NCBI RefSeq assembly: GCF_002019695.1
Contig: NZ_KV917376.1
Location: forward strand, 1,139,293 to 1,203,292
Reading direction: 5' to 3'
DNA: 64,000 bases
Source: Evansella clarkii
GTDB taxonomy: Bacteria > Bacillota > Bacilli > Bacillales > Salisediminibacteriaceae
Numbering within the stretch: the stretch's first letter is position 1; each line of letters opens with the position of its first letter. The notes under the pieces are model-generated. The model worked only from the letters and a program-made list of their open reading frames with translations, searched no databases and was not told the origin of the DNA. Position numbers and translations under genes: made by a program. Below, piece after piece: positions 47,301 to 56,327 of this stretch.

Positions 47301-48899
47301 TTAGTTGATTGTTACATTTTGTAACTGATAAAGTCCGTTTGGATACATGTCAAAACCACTGATTTGGTCACTGACACCAGTGAGATATTCCTGGTGGTAA
47401 ATATAAAGCATTGGAGACTCTTCAATTAAAAGTTCCATAGCTTCTTCATATAAAGCAAGTCTCTGCTCTTCGTCGCTTTCTCTTCGCGCCTCTTCAATTA
47501 AGCTGTCCAGTTCCGCATTATCCATTTGAGTGCGGTTTCCTGCTGCCCCAATATTATCTGAATGGTAAAGCATGGACATAGGATAATCCGCATCTGCAGT
47601 GGCAGCAGAGAGACCGAGCATAAACATATCATGTTCTCCTCCTGCTGTCCTGTCTAAATATGCACCCCATTCAAATACTTCAATTTCAACATCAATATTA
47701 ACTTCCGCCAGCTGAGCCTGAACCAGCTCTGCTATATCCTGTCTTTCACGGTTGTCATTCGTCCAGAGGGTAGTCTCGAATCCATTTTCATAACCTGCTT
47801 CTGCGAGAAGTTCTTTTGCTGCCTCCGGGTCATATTCCATTTGTTCAACATTATCACTGTGTCCAAACACCGCCTCGCTCAGGGGGCCGAATGCCTGTAC
47901 ACCGAAACCTTCTAAAATTCCATCCATGATAACATCCTTGTCTACAGCTTTGTTGATAGCCTGGCGGACAAGTTTATTATCAAAAGGTGCTTTTTGTGTA
48001 TTAAATCCAATATAGGAAATACTCACGCTGTCACTCTGATGCATTCCTATTCCTTCTGTACCTTCTATACGGCTCACATCACTTGGTGAAACTGGGGAAA
48101 TGATATGGGCAGCCCCTGATTCAAGTTCCCCAACGCGTGTCAGATCCTCTGATACAACGGAGAATGTTACCTGATCAACTTTAGCTTCTTCTCCCCAGTA
48201 ATTGTCATTACGTGACAAAACGATGCTGTCACCGGAATTCCACTCTTCAAATGTAAAATAACCTGTTCCAATTGGGTTTTCATTTATATACTCTCCTGGC
48301 TGCCCGCCATCCTGAAAGGCTTCATAGTCAGCTTCGAGTACATCAAGGCTGATCATCGACGATCCATTATGGGCTAAATGAGCGGGAAGAGCAGCATAAG
48401 GGTACTCAGTCACAATTTCAACTGTATGCTCATCCACCACGTTAACTTCTTCAATAGACTCAAATAAAAAAGCATTTGGAGAACCAATCTCCTCATTAAG
48501 AACACGGTCAATGTTTGCTTTTACAACCTCTGCGTTGAACTCTGTGCCATCATGAAACTGAACGTCTTCCTGAAGGGAAAATTCCCAGGTAAGGTCGTCT
48601 GTTTGTTCCCAGGACGAAGCCAGGTTTGGCTGGAGATCCATATTCTCGTCGTGTTTAACTAAAGTTTCATAAATATTATATTGAACATTCCAGGACGGTA
48701 CATCATTTGAGTTATGAGGATCGAGATTCTGAGCGTCCGAAAGAACACTCAATATCAGGCTGCCTCCTTCAGTTCCTTCAGTTCCAGCATTATCATTTGC
48801 ATTGTTAGTAACTTGATCTTCAGGTTCACTTGCACAGCCTGCTAACACGGCAGAGAGTGAAAGTGCCAGAAGACCGGCCTTCAAACTAATTTTTATCAA
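47301..48899 (-). CDS. peptide/nickel-type ABC substrate-binding lipoprotein, paralogue 1
   Basis: A 532-residue SBP_bac_5 (DppA/OppA/GsiB-like) lipoprotein with lipobox SAVLAGC. Conserved blocks: LSDAQNLDPHNSNDVP, WEFSLQEDVQFHDGTEF, NPIGTGYFTFEEW, PFDNKLVRQAINKAVDK. I choose the TTG at 48899, 7 nt after GGGAGG; an ATG at 48914 overlaps that site. It is closely related to the proteins at 54268 and 56328. No permease or ATPase gene is near, so it must share a transporter encoded elsewhere. The ligand is unknown. Confidence 0.88.
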   Translation of the reverse strand: MIKISLKAGLLALSLSAVLAGCASEPEDQVTNNANDNAGTEGTEGGSLILSVLSDAQNLDPHNSNDVPSWNVQYNIYETLVKHDENMDLQPNLASSWEQTDDLTWEFSLQEDVQFHDGTEFNAEVVKANIDRVLNEEIGSPNAFLFESIEEVNVVDEHTVEIVTEYPYAALPAHLAHNGSSMISLDVLEADYEAFQDGGQPGEYINENPIGTGYFTFEEWNSGDSIVLSRNDNYWGEEAKVDQVTFSVVSEDLTRVGELESGAAHIISPVSPSDVSRIEGTEGIGMHQSDSVSISYIGFNTQKAPFDNKLVRQAINKAVDKDVIMDGILEGFGVQAFGPLSEAVFGHSDNVEQMEYDPEAAKELLAEAGYENGFETTLWTNDNRERQDIAELVQAQLAEVNIDVEIEVFEWGAYLDRTAGGEHDMFMLGLSAATADADYPMSMLYHSDNIGAAGNRTQMDNAELDSLIEEARRESDEEQRLALYEEAMELLIEESPMLYIYHQEYLTGVSDQISGFDMYPNGLYQLQNVTIN

Positions 48900-49560
48900 T
48901 TTTATTCCTCCCAAACTAGTATTCTTTCATTGAAAGTAGGGAATTTTCTGATTTCCGAGACAGTGAAATTTCCCTTTGTTATGTACCGCAATCTTTCATT
49001 GTCAGTTATTTTATATTGAAAGTAATTTATTTTACAATTTCCTGTAAACAAAACGAATATAAAATACTGAAAATAAAAAAAACGGCCTCTACTGAATTTA
49101 ATTTATTTTCGGACATTTGTAAAGGGGAACTGTTAAAACTAGCTTAAAAATGCAGGCAAATCTTAATATATTCATGTTTTTTGAAGGGAGACGAAATGAT
49201 GGAAAGAGGGGAGTTATGGAAATATTCCTTAATTCATCTTTTTTTAAGACGAGAGTAACCTCCTTAGCTAACGGTTCTGGACAACAAGTATATATACATA
49301 AATCTCCAATAAATATATAATACTGGAATAAGGATTTAGTAGGGAAAATGATTATGTTATTAGTTCAGAATAGCTTTAAAATTCATTTATAACAGAGATG
49401 TCGACCGAAGGGAAGTAAGAGCTGATGCCGCACTTGTACTCTGGAGTGAAAGCGAGTTTGTGCAGAGCTCATTACACACCTTATTTAAAGTAATTATGAC
49501 AATTCTGAGCAAAAGGGATACTCTTAGAATAATATTAAAGTCTTATATAAGGAGAAAAAA
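48900..49560. other. divergent promoter region, 660 nt
   Basis: AT-rich, no gene seen. It must hold promoters for the minus-strand substrate-binding protein and the plus-strand amidohydrolase. I could not read a confident consensus. Confidence 0.35.
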
Positions 49561-51972
49561 ATGCTTCCTGAAAAATTTCATTTGAGACATACAGCCATAA
49601 TCCTTGTCCCTTTGGCAGTTTTAGCAGTCATTACGGGGGTGCTGATAAATGCTGGCACTTCAGAAGAATCGGCAGCAGGAGTGTATAGTGAGAAAGGGTT
49701 TGATCCGATAATAGACCCGGTTTATGCGGAGGTAATAGCCTATTCCCCAAACCCGATAGTTGATATGTCAATAAAGGGTAATCAGGCCGCCTTATTATTT
49801 TATAACGAAGAAACGGATAATATAGAGGCAGGGTACGGAAATCTGGCTGATAATCTGCAGGATGTTAAGTTAGTCGATAAGTGGCCTGGAGAGGGAGGAG
49901 CAAAGGCATATATAACCTGGATTCCTTCCACAGAAAGCTTCCTAATAACATATTTCTCTGAAGAAGGCTGGAATATTGATAGATACAGTATGGAACACAA
50001 TACTAAAGAGCGAATCACCAGATTTGATTCAGGAGAGTTACAGAGCAGTCCTGAATTTGCTGATGATAGAGACCGTTTTTTCTATACTCAGCCTATGCCT
50101 GGTGAAAGACAAAAGACGACTATGCGAATGAACAACTTCTTTCTTGATGCACCGCTTGATATTTTTCAAATAAATGGCGCCTATCCGGATACTGATTTCC
50201 TGACTGAGATCGACGTTTCTCATGATAATAATAAGTTTGCCTATACAGTATATGAGGAGGAGAGCGGGACACATTCGCTTCATGTATATGATACATCTTC
50301 TGCTGCTGAAATTACTATTTCCGAACAGGGAAAGGATACGGGAGAACCTGCATGGTCGAAAGATGGAAACTTATTAGCGTATACACAAATAGATAAAGAG
50401 GGATGCAAGGCAGTATATATTTATCATATCTCTTCTGGGGAAAGCAGGCAGATTACAAAATCGGAAGGCCTGAGTTCTAATCCAGTATGGCTGGAAAGTG
50501 GAAAGCTGATTTTTTCCAGTATAACAGAAGGTAATTATCAAATTTATGAAGTGGACATTGCAAGTGCTTACCAAAATAAACTGGACGTTGATACAACAGC
50601 CGACGTCATTGCAGAGACAATCTATGACACAGTGATTCTTAATGGGACGGTAATCGACCCTGAGTCGGAAACATATAAGTTTGGCTATAATGTTGGCATT
50701 AAAAACGGGATTATTGCCTCCATCACTAAGGAAGAAATTAAGGGAGAGGAAACAATTAGTGCTGACGGGAAGCTTGTAACACCTGGTTTTATCGATATCC
50801 TCTCGTTTAACCCGAATGGTGCAGGAGAACATTTTAAAGTGATGGATGGCGTAACTACTCATCTTGGCATGCATGGAGCCGGCATTGAATTTAAAAGCAT
50901 GTTTAATAATCTTGAAAAAAGAGGGATGATTAATCACTTTGGAGGGGCAATACAGCACTCTCATATGAGAACAAGGCTTAATATTGGGAGATATGACCCT
51001 GCTTCAGCAGCACAAATTGAACAGATGAAAGCTATGACAGAGAGGGCTGCTGAAGAAGGTGCGATAGGAATTTCTTTCAGCCCCGAGTATTATCCTGGTA
51101 CGACAGAGGAGGAAATACTCGCGGTTATGGAAACGGGAAAAGAGTATAATTTAGTTTCCTTCTTCCATGTACGTTATTCCACGATGTTTGATGAAAAAAC
51201 GAATCTTGATGCAATTGAAGAAGTTATTGGTTACGCCCGGGAATTGCAGGTTCCTGTACAAATTCAGCATATAAACAGTACAGGCGGCACATTCTCAATG
51301 GCGGAATCCTTAAAGATGATCGACGAAGCCCGGGCAGAAGGGCTGGATATAACAATTGATCTGTATCCTTATGATTACTGGGCTACATGGGCGGATACGG
51401 CAAGGTTTGATGAAGGATTTAAAGAAAGATTTCAAATTGACTACGGGGATCTTCAGGTGGCTAATACAACGGAAAGGCTGACGGAAGAATCCTTCAGGCA
51501 ATACAGAAACCAGCGCACATTATTAATTGCGTACGGAATACCGGAAGAAGATGTAAAGCTTGCGATGAAGCCTGACTATGCAATGATCGGCAGCGATACA
51601 ATCATGGTTCCCCCTGATTTTAATAATCATCCACGAGGATCAGGGACTTTTGCCCGAACATACAGTAAATATGTTAAAGAGACAGAAACAATTCCTTTTA
51701 TGAAGGCGCTGCAGATGATGACGGTAAACCCTGTGGAAAGGCTGCAGGAAGCCGCCCCGGCTCTGAGAAATAAAGGCAGGCTGCAGGAAGGCATGGACGC
51801 GGACATTAACGTAATTGATTACGAAAATCTAAGGGATACAGCCACTCCTGAGAAGGTAGCCAGCTACTCAGAAGGAATAGATTACGTGCTTGTTGATGGG
51901 GAAATTGTTAAAGATCAGTCGGGTATTCGGGAAGGAATTCTGCCGGGCAAGACAATAAAAAGTGATTTTTAA
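49561..51972 (+). CDS. beta-propeller/D-aminoacylase-like amidohydrolase fusion
   Basis: An 803-residue protein. A membrane anchor (about 10-31) is followed by a TolB/WD40-like propeller (about 50-350; repeats such as DTGEPAWSKDGNLLAYTQ) and an amidohydrolase barrel (about 355-803). The barrel matches N-acyl-D-amino-acid deacylases: GFID, GVTT, HVR (H536), QH (H570), GSD (D679), HPRGSGTFAR. However, the usual HxH after GFID is Leu414-x-Phe416, and the usual Cys of GNCG is His438. The active-site metal arrangement must therefore differ, or activity is lost. The protein would act outside the membrane. The neighbouring substrate-binding proteins suggest a peptide or amino-acid scavenging role (inference). 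Confidence 0.78.
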   Translation: MLPEKFHLRHTAIILVPLAVLAVITGVLINAGTSEESAAGVYSEKGFDPIIDPVYAEVIAYSPNPIVDMSIKGNQAALLFYNEETDNIEAGYGNLADNLQDVKLVDKWPGEGGAKAYITWIPSTESFLITYFSEEGWNIDRYSMEHNTKERITRFDSGELQSSPEFADDRDRFFYTQPMPGERQKTTMRMNNFFLDAPLDIFQINGAYPDTDFLTEIDVSHDNNKFAYTVYEEESGTHSLHVYDTSSAAEITISEQGKDTGEPAWSKDGNLLAYTQIDKEGCKAVYIYHISSGESRQITKSEGLSSNPVWLESGKLIFSSITEGNYQIYEVDIASAYQNKLDVDTTADVIAETIYDTVILNGTVIDPESETYKFGYNVGIKNGIIASITKEEIKGEETISADGKLVTPGFIDILSFNPNGAGEHFKVMDGVTTHLGMHGAGIEFKSMFNNLEKRGMINHFGGAIQHSHMRTRLNIGRYDPASAAQIEQMKAMTERAAEEGAIGISFSPEYYPGTTEEEILAVMETGKEYNLVSFFHVRYSTMFDEKTNLDAIEEVIGYARELQVPVQIQHINSTGGTFSMAESLKMIDEARAEGLDITIDLYPYDYWATWADTARFDEGFKERFQIDYGDLQVANTTERLTEESFRQYRNQRTLLIAYGIPEEDVKLAMKPDYAMIGSDTIMVPPDFNNHPRGSGTFARTYSKYVKETETIPFMKALQMMTVNPVERLQEAAPALRNKGRLQEGMDADINVIDYENLRDTATPEKVASYSEGIDYVLVDGEIVKDQSGIREGILPGKTIKSDF

Positions 51973-52120
51973 AATTAAGCAGCCGTCAGGGAGATACTCT
52001 CTGGCGGTTATTTCATTATGGATGTTTTACACTTCATATAAAACCAGTGGCTTATCCCAGTGTTCGACAGCCTTCTTAGTCCCCCTTCGTTATAATTAAT
52101 TAAAAAACAGAGGAGGAATA

Positions 52121-52879
52121 ATGATGCGAGGAATATTTAAAACTTTTATCTTAATGTTAATTGTCTCTCTCTTTTTCGCAACAGATGCTTTTGCCAAGAG
52201 TGACCAGGCAAAAAATTCACTTGTGGCACTTGGAGACTCCATCCCCTTTGGGTACAATCTGGGGGAAAATAACAATGCTGCTCCGTACCGGGAAGCCTAT
52301 CCTTACATAGTAGGAAAGGAAGCAGATATGAGGGTGAGAAATCTTGGTGTACCAGGGTGGAGAACCGATCAACTGCTTGTCGCCCTGGAAACAGACCAGA
52401 AGTTCCGGCAGGCTGTAAGGCATGCTGATTATATTACCCTCAGTATTGGAAATAATGATCTGCTGCAGGCATTGGCGGTGGCCCAGCGATTGAGCGGAGG
52501 AGATTCGGGGTTATTTTTATATTATCTGAACGACGAAATTGAGAAAAGTAATATTTTTTACAATTTAGAGGAAATTGTCGGCGAAGTGCGAAGCCTTACC
52601 AGCGCCCCAATAGTTTTTTATAATATTTACAACCCATTCCAGACTTCCGATCCGCTTCATAGTGTAGGAGGTTTAGTCCTTCCTGGAATTAACCAAATGC
52701 TGGACGTCCAGGCGATATACCTAAATAGAGAGTATGGAGATGTGGTTGTGGTTGATGCTTTCACAGCATTCGGCAACAACCAGGCCGAATATGTGATAGC
52801 CGGTGACATTCATCCTACCCTTGCAGGCCAGAGAGTGCTCGCAGAAGCAGGGCTGCAGGCAATATCATTATTTAAATAA
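52121..52879 (+). CDS. secreted SGNH/GDSL hydrolase
   Basis: A 252-residue GDSL-family esterase/lipase. A signal peptide (about 1-26, ending DAFA) precedes block I ALGDSIPFG (Ser40), a block III-type LSIGNNDLL, and block V GDIHPTLAG (Asp229, His231). The fold is typical of lysophospholipase or acyl-esterase enzymes; the substrate is not deducible. AGGAGG precedes the two ATGs. A bidirectional terminator follows. Confidence 0.88.
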   Translation: MMRGIFKTFILMLIVSLFFATDAFAKSDQAKNSLVALGDSIPFGYNLGENNNAAPYREAYPYIVGKEADMRVRNLGVPGWRTDQLLVALETDQKFRQAVRHADYITLSIGNNDLLQALAVAQRLSGGDSGLFLYYLNDEIEKSNIFYNLEEIVGEVRSLTSAPIVFYNIYNPFQTSDPLHSVGGLVLPGINQMLDVQAIYLNREYGDVVVVDAFTAFGNNQAEYVIAGDIHPTLAGQRVLAEAGLQAISLFK

Positions 52880-52903
52880 TAGCAGCAGGGGAAATAAAGC
52901 GGA

Positions 52904-52945
52904 AGGGAAAAAACTGAGTCCGTAATCTAACTCAGTTTTTTCCCT
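52904..52945. terminator. bidirectional terminator between GDSL gene and mscS
   Basis: GGGAAAAAACTGAGT / ACTCAGTTTTTTCCC stem. Its right arm overlaps the last codons of the minus-strand channel gene. Confidence 0.85.
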
Positions 52946-53846
52946 TATAGTCTTTTAGGTGAACATTAACGGGCGGGGCTTCAACTACCTCAAACGTGGC
53001 GGATGCAAGATTAACTTTGTCTGAATGAGCTTCAAAATCCTGAAGTATTTCTGTGAAAAGCTGGTCTTTAATAATCCTTCTGAATTTATATTCAACGACA
53101 TACCGTAACGTGAATTCAGCCCAGTTGTCGTTTACTGCCAGAGTCACCATAGGTCTGGTAGTTGCATTTTCGATCCTGAACTTTCGAACCATGGTGTCCC
53201 AGTGCTGCTGAGTTTCTTCTGCATAGTTACCTACTGTATTCTCCGCTGCCTGGTTTATAATATGACGGGCCAGTTTGTAATCACTTCCGAATTTCACAGG
53301 GATTTTAATTTCGTCCCACAAAAACGGAAAATCGGTAGAATAATTATAAACAGGCTTCTGAAAAACAAAGCTGTTTGCTACCTTCACAATTCTTCCGTTA
53401 TATAAGTCGCCATCTACCCACTGGCCCGTTTCCATGATGGTCGTTCTTAAGATACCAAGATCAATGACATCTCCTGTAACTCCGCCAAGTTCGACACGGT
53501 CGCCGCTTTTAAACATTCCCCCTGCTAAGATAGTAAGCCATCCTGCGATACTGATAATTACTTCTCTCAGGGAAAAAGCAATTCCTGCGCTCGCCATCCC
53601 GAGAACAACAGTAATGCCTCCAATCATATCACTGTAAAGGACAGCTAAAAAAATCACCGCTGTAATGTATCCTAATATATTAACTGCCTTTCTTGCTCTG
53701 TACCAGTTTTCCTGTTCTTTTATGTAACGATGGATACTCTTTCTTATAAGCCGGATGGCAATCGTAATGATTATTAAGCCTGCCAGCGCCACAAGGAAAT
53801 TAGCCAGAGTTGTGTTAGTTATAAGAGTATCAAGTGATTCATCCAT
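52932..53846 (-). CDS. MscS-family mechanosensitive channel
   Basis: A 304-residue MscS channel that would release solutes on hypo-osmotic shock. About three membrane helices include the Ala/Gly-rich pore helix (VVLGMASAGIAFSLREVI), followed by the beta domain with GDRVELGGVTGDVIDLGILRTTI and an alpha/beta C-terminal domain. The ATG at 53846 is 8 nt after AAAGGA; an ATG at 53855 overlaps that site. The gene is convergent with the GDSL hydrolase. Confidence 0.9.
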   Translation of the reverse strand: MDESLDTLITNTTLANFLVALAGLIIITIAIRLIRKSIHRYIKEQENWYRARKAVNILGYITAVIFLAVLYSDMIGGITVVLGMASAGIAFSLREVIISIAGWLTILAGGMFKSGDRVELGGVTGDVIDLGILRTTIMETGQWVDGDLYNGRIVKVANSFVFQKPVYNYSTDFPFLWDEIKIPVKFGSDYKLARHIINQAAENTVGNYAEETQQHWDTMVRKFRIENATTRPMVTLAVNDNWAEFTLRYVVEYKFRRIIKDQLFTEILQDFEAHSDKVNLASATFEVVEAPPVNVHLKDYKGKN

Positions 53847-54267
53847 AAAAATCATCCTTTTAGAACATTTGATTGTCTCTAACCTTTACCCTTGCTGTAA
53901 ACTGCATAATCAGAGGGAAAGTTATTTTCCGTTCGGGATTACCGAAAATACAATGGCTAAAATATGGAATTTTCTATTTAACTATAATGTTTAAAAAACA
54001 GATAATTTTCTGTTAAATACTTTACATCCTGTGAAATTTATAGTAGGTTTGTATGTAATGTCTGTGGTACTTGTCCGTTTTTATGAAATCGTTATAGGTA
54101 CACAGTATTCCAGTTCTCCTGCTTCAAGGTTAGTTGTTTTCTTACATACTAAAGAATAATTTACAAGGAAAGTATTTTAAGAGAGTAAATTAATGGAAAC
54201 TAAATTTTCAGAAAAAACTGTACTTTGTGGGCGGGGGCAAAATAATCTTTAGTCAGAGGAGGATTCT
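53847..54267. other. promoter region before the second substrate-binding protein
   Basis: No gene. A CodY-like site AATTTTCAGAAAAAA (54203-54217, two mismatches) lies 50 nt before the next start. A weaker similar site is near 54004. Confidence 0.4.
54203..54217. promoter_or_regulatory. candidate CodY box
   Basis: AATTTTCAGAAAAAA against the consensus AATTTTCWGAAAATT. CodY often represses peptide-uptake genes in rich medium, so the location makes sense, but the match is imperfect. Confidence 0.4.
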
Positions 54268-55926
54268 ATGTTTAAAAGTAAGACATTAAAAGCAGGTATT
54301 TTTTCGGCAGCATTAACAGTTGTTCTTGCCGGATGTGCCCAGGAACCGGATGAAGGGGCAGTGGGTAACGCAAATAACGACGGTGGAACCAATGATAACG
54401 CCGCTAACGGGGAAGATGCAAATAATGATGGTGATGAGGCAGCAGGTGGAGGCGAAGGCGGAGACCTTGTTATTGCCACACTTTCTGACGCTAATATGCT
54501 CGACCCTCATTCAGCAAGTGATATTCCTTCAGGACAGGCAAACTCTAATATTTTCGAAACGTTAACGAAATACGATACGGATATGGAGCTTGAACCTCTC
54601 CTTGCGGAAGAATGGGAAGCCGTTGAAGAAGATGTATGGGAATTCAAATTAGTCGAGGGAGTTACTTTCCATGACGGCTCAGAATTTAACGCGGATGTAG
54701 TTAAAATGAATATTGAGCGAATTTTAGACCCGGAGCTTGCATCTCCAAGGGCTATTCTTGTTGATATCATCGATGAAGTTATTGTAGTGGATGATCATAC
54801 TGTTCAATTCAGAACGGAAGATCCTTTCGCTCCATTGCCGGCGCACCTGGCTCACTATTCTATTAGTATGATCAGCCCGGAAGTAATTGAGGAAGATTAT
54901 GCAAGAGTGGAAGACGGAGATCAGTACGGCCAGTATGTTAACGAAAACCCAATCGGAACAGGAGCTTTCAAATTTGAGAGCTGGGATACAGGCGATCAGC
55001 TTGTAATGTTAAAAAATGAAGACTACTGGGGAGAGCCAGCTCACCTTGATAGTGTAACTTTAAAAGTTGTTCCTGAGGATTTAACTCGTGTAGGTGAACT
55101 GGAAACAGGAGCAGCTCATGTAATCGATCCACTAACACCGAGCGATATGTCCCAGGTGGAAAACAGTGAAGGCATCGAAGTATACCAGCGAAGTGCCGCA
55201 AGTATTACTTACATGGGCTTTAACATGGAGAAAGAACCGTTTGATGATGAAAGGGTAAGAAGAGCAGTAGCTCTTGCTCTCGACAGGGAGTCCATGGTAG
55301 AGGGTATTCTAGAAGGTACTGGTGTAAGAGCAGTAGGGCCGATTAATGATACTCAGTTTGGGTTTAGTGAAAATGTAGATGCTGTTGAGCAGGACTATGA
55401 TGAAGCAAGAGAGCTGCTTGCTGAAGCTGGTTACGAAGACGGCTTCGACACTGTCATCTGGACTAATGACAGCAGAGAACGACAGGATATTGCCGAGCTG
55501 GCGCAGGCTGACTTAGCGCAAATTGGAATTAACGCAGAAATAAATGTAGTAGAGTGGGGAGCATATCTTGATGCAACCGGTGCAGGGGACCATGATATCT
55601 TTATTCTTGGTTTATCCCTTGGTACAGGAGATGCTGACTATCCGCTCCACATGCTCTTCCATTCTGAGAACGCCGGCCCTCAGGGTAACCGTTCGTTCAT
55701 GCAAGATGAGGAGTTTGACCAAATGCTTCATGAAGCAAGAATTGAGCAGGATGAAGATACTCGTTTAGCACTTTATGAAGATATCGTAAACTATCTGAAC
55801 GAGCAGTCCCCAATGGCCTTCCTTTATCACCCGGATCATATCATGGGTGTTGCTGATAATGTAGAAGGCTTCTGGGCAGACCCATCCGGCCTGTACCAGT
55901 TGAAAGACATTCAGCTGAATAACTAA
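54268..55926 (+). CDS. peptide/nickel-type ABC substrate-binding lipoprotein, paralogue 2
   Basis: A 552-residue SBP_bac_5 lipoprotein: lipobox VVLAGC, an Asn/Gly/Asp-rich flexible linker (about 30-62), then LSDANMLDPHSASDIPSGQ, the NPIGTGAFKFESW block, and WTNDSRERQDIAELAQADL. GAGGAGG precedes the ATG. It is very similar to paralogue 3 just downstream, and less so to paralogue 1, so a local duplication is likely. It has its own terminator, so it is monocistronic. Confidence 0.9.
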   Translation: MFKSKTLKAGIFSAALTVVLAGCAQEPDEGAVGNANNDGGTNDNAANGEDANNDGDEAAGGGEGGDLVIATLSDANMLDPHSASDIPSGQANSNIFETLTKYDTDMELEPLLAEEWEAVEEDVWEFKLVEGVTFHDGSEFNADVVKMNIERILDPELASPRAILVDIIDEVIVVDDHTVQFRTEDPFAPLPAHLAHYSISMISPEVIEEDYARVEDGDQYGQYVNENPIGTGAFKFESWDTGDQLVMLKNEDYWGEPAHLDSVTLKVVPEDLTRVGELETGAAHVIDPLTPSDMSQVENSEGIEVYQRSAASITYMGFNMEKEPFDDERVRRAVALALDRESMVEGILEGTGVRAVGPINDTQFGFSENVDAVEQDYDEARELLAEAGYEDGFDTVIWTNDSRERQDIAELAQADLAQIGINAEINVVEWGAYLDATGAGDHDIFILGLSLGTGDADYPLHMLFHSENAGPQGNRSFMQDEEFDQMLHEARIEQDEDTRLALYEDIVNYLNEQSPMAFLYHPDHIMGVADNVEGFWADPSGLYQLKDIQLNN

Positions 55927-55938
55927 TTAAGCGTGGAA

Positions 55939-55974
55939 CGCCGGGAAGGAGGATTATCCTTCCCGGTGTTTTTT
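55939..55974 (+). terminator. terminator after paralogue 2
   Basis: CGCCGGGAAGGA / TCCTTCCCGGTG stem, six T. Confidence 0.9.
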
Positions 55975-56327
55975 ATGTTTAGCAGATAGGGTATGAATAT
56001 CATATTCAGTTAGTGATAAGGGAAAGTAAATGTATAAACTATGCATAAAAACGTAGGGATATAATAATTTCAATTTATAAAAATAAAGTATTTAGTATAA
56101 AAATTAATAAAAACCCTTTACATAAGTTTATTAATATAGTAATTTATAAGTGTGTTACTAATATTAATTCATATATTTGAATAATGTTAGCGTGATATAA
56201 ATAATAAAGTTTAGTATTTTTCACTCGTTATTGCATTTTTTATACATAAATTATGCAGTCTGAATCTATAAGTAAACTTAATTAAAGAATAAAAATAGAA
56301 ATATCATTAGTGAGGAGCAAATTGACA
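55975..56327. other. AT-rich promoter region before paralogue 3
   Basis: About 350 nt of very AT-rich DNA with no gene. Possible curved A-tracts; no clear operator. Confidence 0.35.
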
